Positions 62,984 through 64,000 of a stretch of DNA of 64,000 nt are shown here, piece after piece (position 1 is the first letter of the stretch; every line of letters starts with the position of its first letter). The DNA is from Cerioporus squamosus (Eukaryota; Basidiomycota; Agaricomycetes; Polyporales; Polyporaceae): NCBI GenBank assembly GCA_022592435.1, contig JABYQS010000088.1, forward strand, positions 1 through 64,000, given 5' to 3'. A program made the position numbers and the translations under genes. Under the pieces are notes generated by a model, which was not told the origin of the DNA, searched no databases, and worked only from the letters and a program-made list of their open reading frames with translations.

Positions 62984-64000
62984 ATGCCTACCGTGACACG
63001 CAATGCTACGCTGACCCTCGATTTCCTCATAGTTGGCGGAGGTGAGCGTTCTGTCTGCAGATGTCCGAGACGAAGCTGATGCGTCAAGCAGGTATCGGCG
63101 GACTGGCTGTCGCATACGTGCTCAGCAATGCAGGACATCGCGTTCGCGTTCTCGAGAAACGCGACCTTAACGTCCCTAGCGGCGGCCATCGACTACCTCC
63201 GAACTTCAGCAAGATTCTCCGACAATGGGTTGGAGAGGAGGAATTACATAGACTGACGACGCCTTGTGTCGGCTCGCCTTTCCATCGACGTGAGTCCTCG
63301 AGTTCCTTGTACGCGACCCGCTTCTCCCGTGTCACTTTGGCGGATCGGCTGCACCTACACGCTTCGCTTGAAGGATTTGCGCAGCCGGCAGCCTCGAGGG
63401 TTAAAGGAACTTGCCCGGACGGCTGGTATTGGGAGCTGGGGTGACTTGGTGCTTCGCAGTGCGTTGCCAGCGATCTCTCTCCGCTCAGTTGGATCAAAGT
63501 TTTCCCTCTGCCCTCCAGCATCACCGCTCGGATGCGCGTGGAATTGCCCCAGGGTGGATAATCTACTCCGGGTGAAGGAGCGAGGCCGTGACACTGCAGG
63601 ACACCGCTCACTGAAGGGAGTCGGCTATGTAGCACCCATGCCCCCCTTATCGCCAGATGATGACCGGCACTAGCTCTGTTACATCATGTCCGCATTTCCG
63701 CCCTCGTCGGCAAGAGCAGTCGCCCCGTGTTCTTGATCACGATCTGATTAGTTCATCTTCTTCTGCAGTGAGCACGGGAGAGAATGTCGGCTACCTGCAT
63801 TGGAAGCCCGCTGTTATGGCCGAGACTGGCGGCGAATTCCTTCTGATACATGTGAGTATACATACATGTCTTGCTGCGGAGACCTATACTGAGACGCCGG
63901 GTAGCACGATGACCTAATTCGACTACTATACAAGCTCGCCACGGATGCCGGTGCCAAAGTCGACTTCAACGCACAAGTTATAGCTGTTCAACAGGGCTCG
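62984..64000 (+). CDS. FAD-dependent monooxygenase, copy 2 (partial, 3' end outside window)
   Basis: Tandem paralogue of the gene at 58392, cut by the window edge. Exon 1 encodes MPTVTRNATLTLDFLIVGGG and is spliced to IGGLAVAYVLSNAGHRVRVL. LEKRDLNVPSGGHRLPPNFS and RQWVGEEELHRLTTPCVG follow, nearly identical to copy 1. After SPFHR comes an intron of 479 nt (63290-63768) in the same place and phase as the 728-nt intron of copy 1. It leads to STGENVGYLHWKPAVMAE and, after another intron, DDLIRLLYKLATDAGAKVD. The FAD second motif and C-terminus are not in view. Frame intact in the visible part. Confidence 0.88.

Overview
This window is nuclear DNA from a filamentous basidiomycete, most likely an agaricomycete (mushroom or polypore type). 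The genes are intron-dense, with mostly 50-70 nt GT-AG introns and short intergenic gaps. The protein families are typical of the group: double-BTB proteins, tandem P450s, salicylate-hydroxylase-like flavoprotein monooxygenases and a basidiomycete-style 7-TM protein. Species assignment is inference. I found no rRNA, tRNA, CRISPR array or recognisable transposon.

Layout. 0.6-22 kb is a housekeeping block: DNA ligase IV (+), a forkhead transcription factor (-) divergent from the AP-1 gamma adaptin (+), a double-BTB protein (+), a DOPA-dioxygenase-like protein (-), the 75-residue microtubule-nucleation factor MOZART1 (-) divergent from the splicing factor SF3B1 (+), and a second double-BTB paralogue (-). 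22-34 kb holds a short cystathionine beta-synthase, an MCT-like MFS transporter, the ER ubiquitin ligase Doa10 and an HDDC2-type 5'-nucleotidase. 34-49 kb is enriched in tailoring-type enzymes: a BAHD-like acyltransferase, an HSL-family alpha/beta hydrolase, an aldo/keto reductase and two tandem P450s, with a 7-TM membrane protein among them. No backbone synthase is visible. 49-58 kb returns to housekeeping: the COMPASS subunit Swd3/WDR5, a GRAM-TBC-EF-hand Rab GAP and two orphan single-span membrane proteins. 58-64 kb holds a tandem pair of FAD-dependent monooxygenases, the second cut by the window edge.

The most important caveat is that several well-conserved genes carry single-base frame breaks that no intron explains: SF3B1, the forkhead gene, the MFS transporter, Swd3, the TBC gene, one orphan membrane protein, and the hydrolase at three places. 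Most lie in or beside homopolymers. The simplest reading is residual long-read assembly error, although the hydrolase could be a decaying gene. Two other apparent breaks disappeared once the right intron was found.

Gene models were built by hand from splice signals and conserved protein motifs. Exon boundaries in poorly conserved stretches are less certain than gene identities.
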